A stretch of 64,000 nucleotides of DNA from Luscinia megarhynchos (lineage: Eukaryota; Chordata; Aves; Passeriformes; Turdidae): NCBI GenBank assembly GCA_034336665.1, contig CM067568.1, positions 36,250,770-36,314,769 of the forward strand, in the 5' to 3' direction. A model generated the notes under the pieces. The model had not been told where the DNA came from and ran no database searches. It saw only the letters and a list, made by a program, of their open reading frames with translations. The position numbers and the translations under genes were made by a program. This document shows positions 63,716 to 64,000 of this stretch, one piece after another (positions within the stretch are counted from its first letter, which is position 1; every line of letters begins with the position of its first letter).

Positions 63716-64000
63716 ACATCCTTTACACCTCAGTCATTTCCAGACTAAGCCAGCCAGTCTACTAAAATTTTCCAAATAGGCACATAAGTTCACAAGAACC
63801 ACCTTATGTAAATTATAATAAATCAAAGACAACAGAAGCTGTGAGCCATTATTCCTTGTGGCTGCAGTATCTGACATACTTACGGCAGCACAGCTTGAGA
63901 AAACATTCAGATTCAGAAAAGTGTTTCTTGCCAGCTCACACTTCTAAGCTGTAGATATTAAAATTACTGGCAGAACCACAGTGACAGAAACATCCTTTTC

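Larger units (their letters stand above)
61442..64000 (-). other. SNX6: SNX6 last intron, partial
   Basis: The intron ends with the acceptor at 61444-61442 and runs off the right edge. It is unique AT-rich DNA except for the solo LTR at 63187-63715. A possible 65-base exon-like unit (63948-63884) has splice-like borders but no open frame. Confidence 0.7.

Noticed and set aside
63884..63948. Exon-like unit on the minus strand with CTACAG acceptor and GTAAGTATG donor
   Set aside because: All three frames contain early stops and none fits SNX6, so it is at most a cryptic or noncoding exon.

Overview
The window is vertebrate nuclear DNA, most likely from a bird and probably a passerine. Three lines of evidence point there. 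Three protein-coding genes lie on the minus strand in the order SNX6 - EAPP - SPTSSA, an arrangement known from amniotes (human 14q13, chicken chromosome 5). CR1 LINE fragments are scattered through it. It also holds LTRs of the type abundant in songbird genomes, with a conserved end reading TTAAACC..., and 5-bp target duplications. Species assignment is inference; the genes and repeat boundaries are read directly.

Layout. Positions 1 to about 45,000 form a gene-poor stretch, which by synteny should be the EGLN3-SPTSSA interval. I found no supportable coding exon there. It contains a solo LTR (14304-14845), old CR1 pieces, MIR-like relics (best at 9320-9465), one isolated CpG island (about 23480-23800) with no recognisable gene, and long unique AT-rich stretches. 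SPTSSA is complete (47246-50182, two coding exons, CpG-island promoter). From about 50,410 to 53,300 there is unique intergenic DNA, followed by a mosaic of LTRs inserted into one another (53307-54987). EAPP is complete (55449-59398, six coding exons, 290 residues). About 225 bp beyond the EAPP start codon lies the probable 3' end of SNX6, whose last coding exon is at 61388-61441. The rest of the window is the last SNX6 intron, which carries a second intact solo LTR (63187-63715).

The genes do not form a pathway. SPTSSA is a small activator subunit of serine palmitoyltransferase (sphingolipid synthesis). EAPP is a nuclear E2F-associated phosphoprotein. SNX6 is a BAR/PX sorting nexin of the retromer/ESCPE-1 route. 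They share orientation, and EAPP and SNX6 are packed tightly tail-to-head. All exon junctions were worked out by hand from splice signals and reading-frame continuity. I found no prokaryote-type system, CRISPR array, rRNA or tRNA gene, and no intact retroviral coding region.
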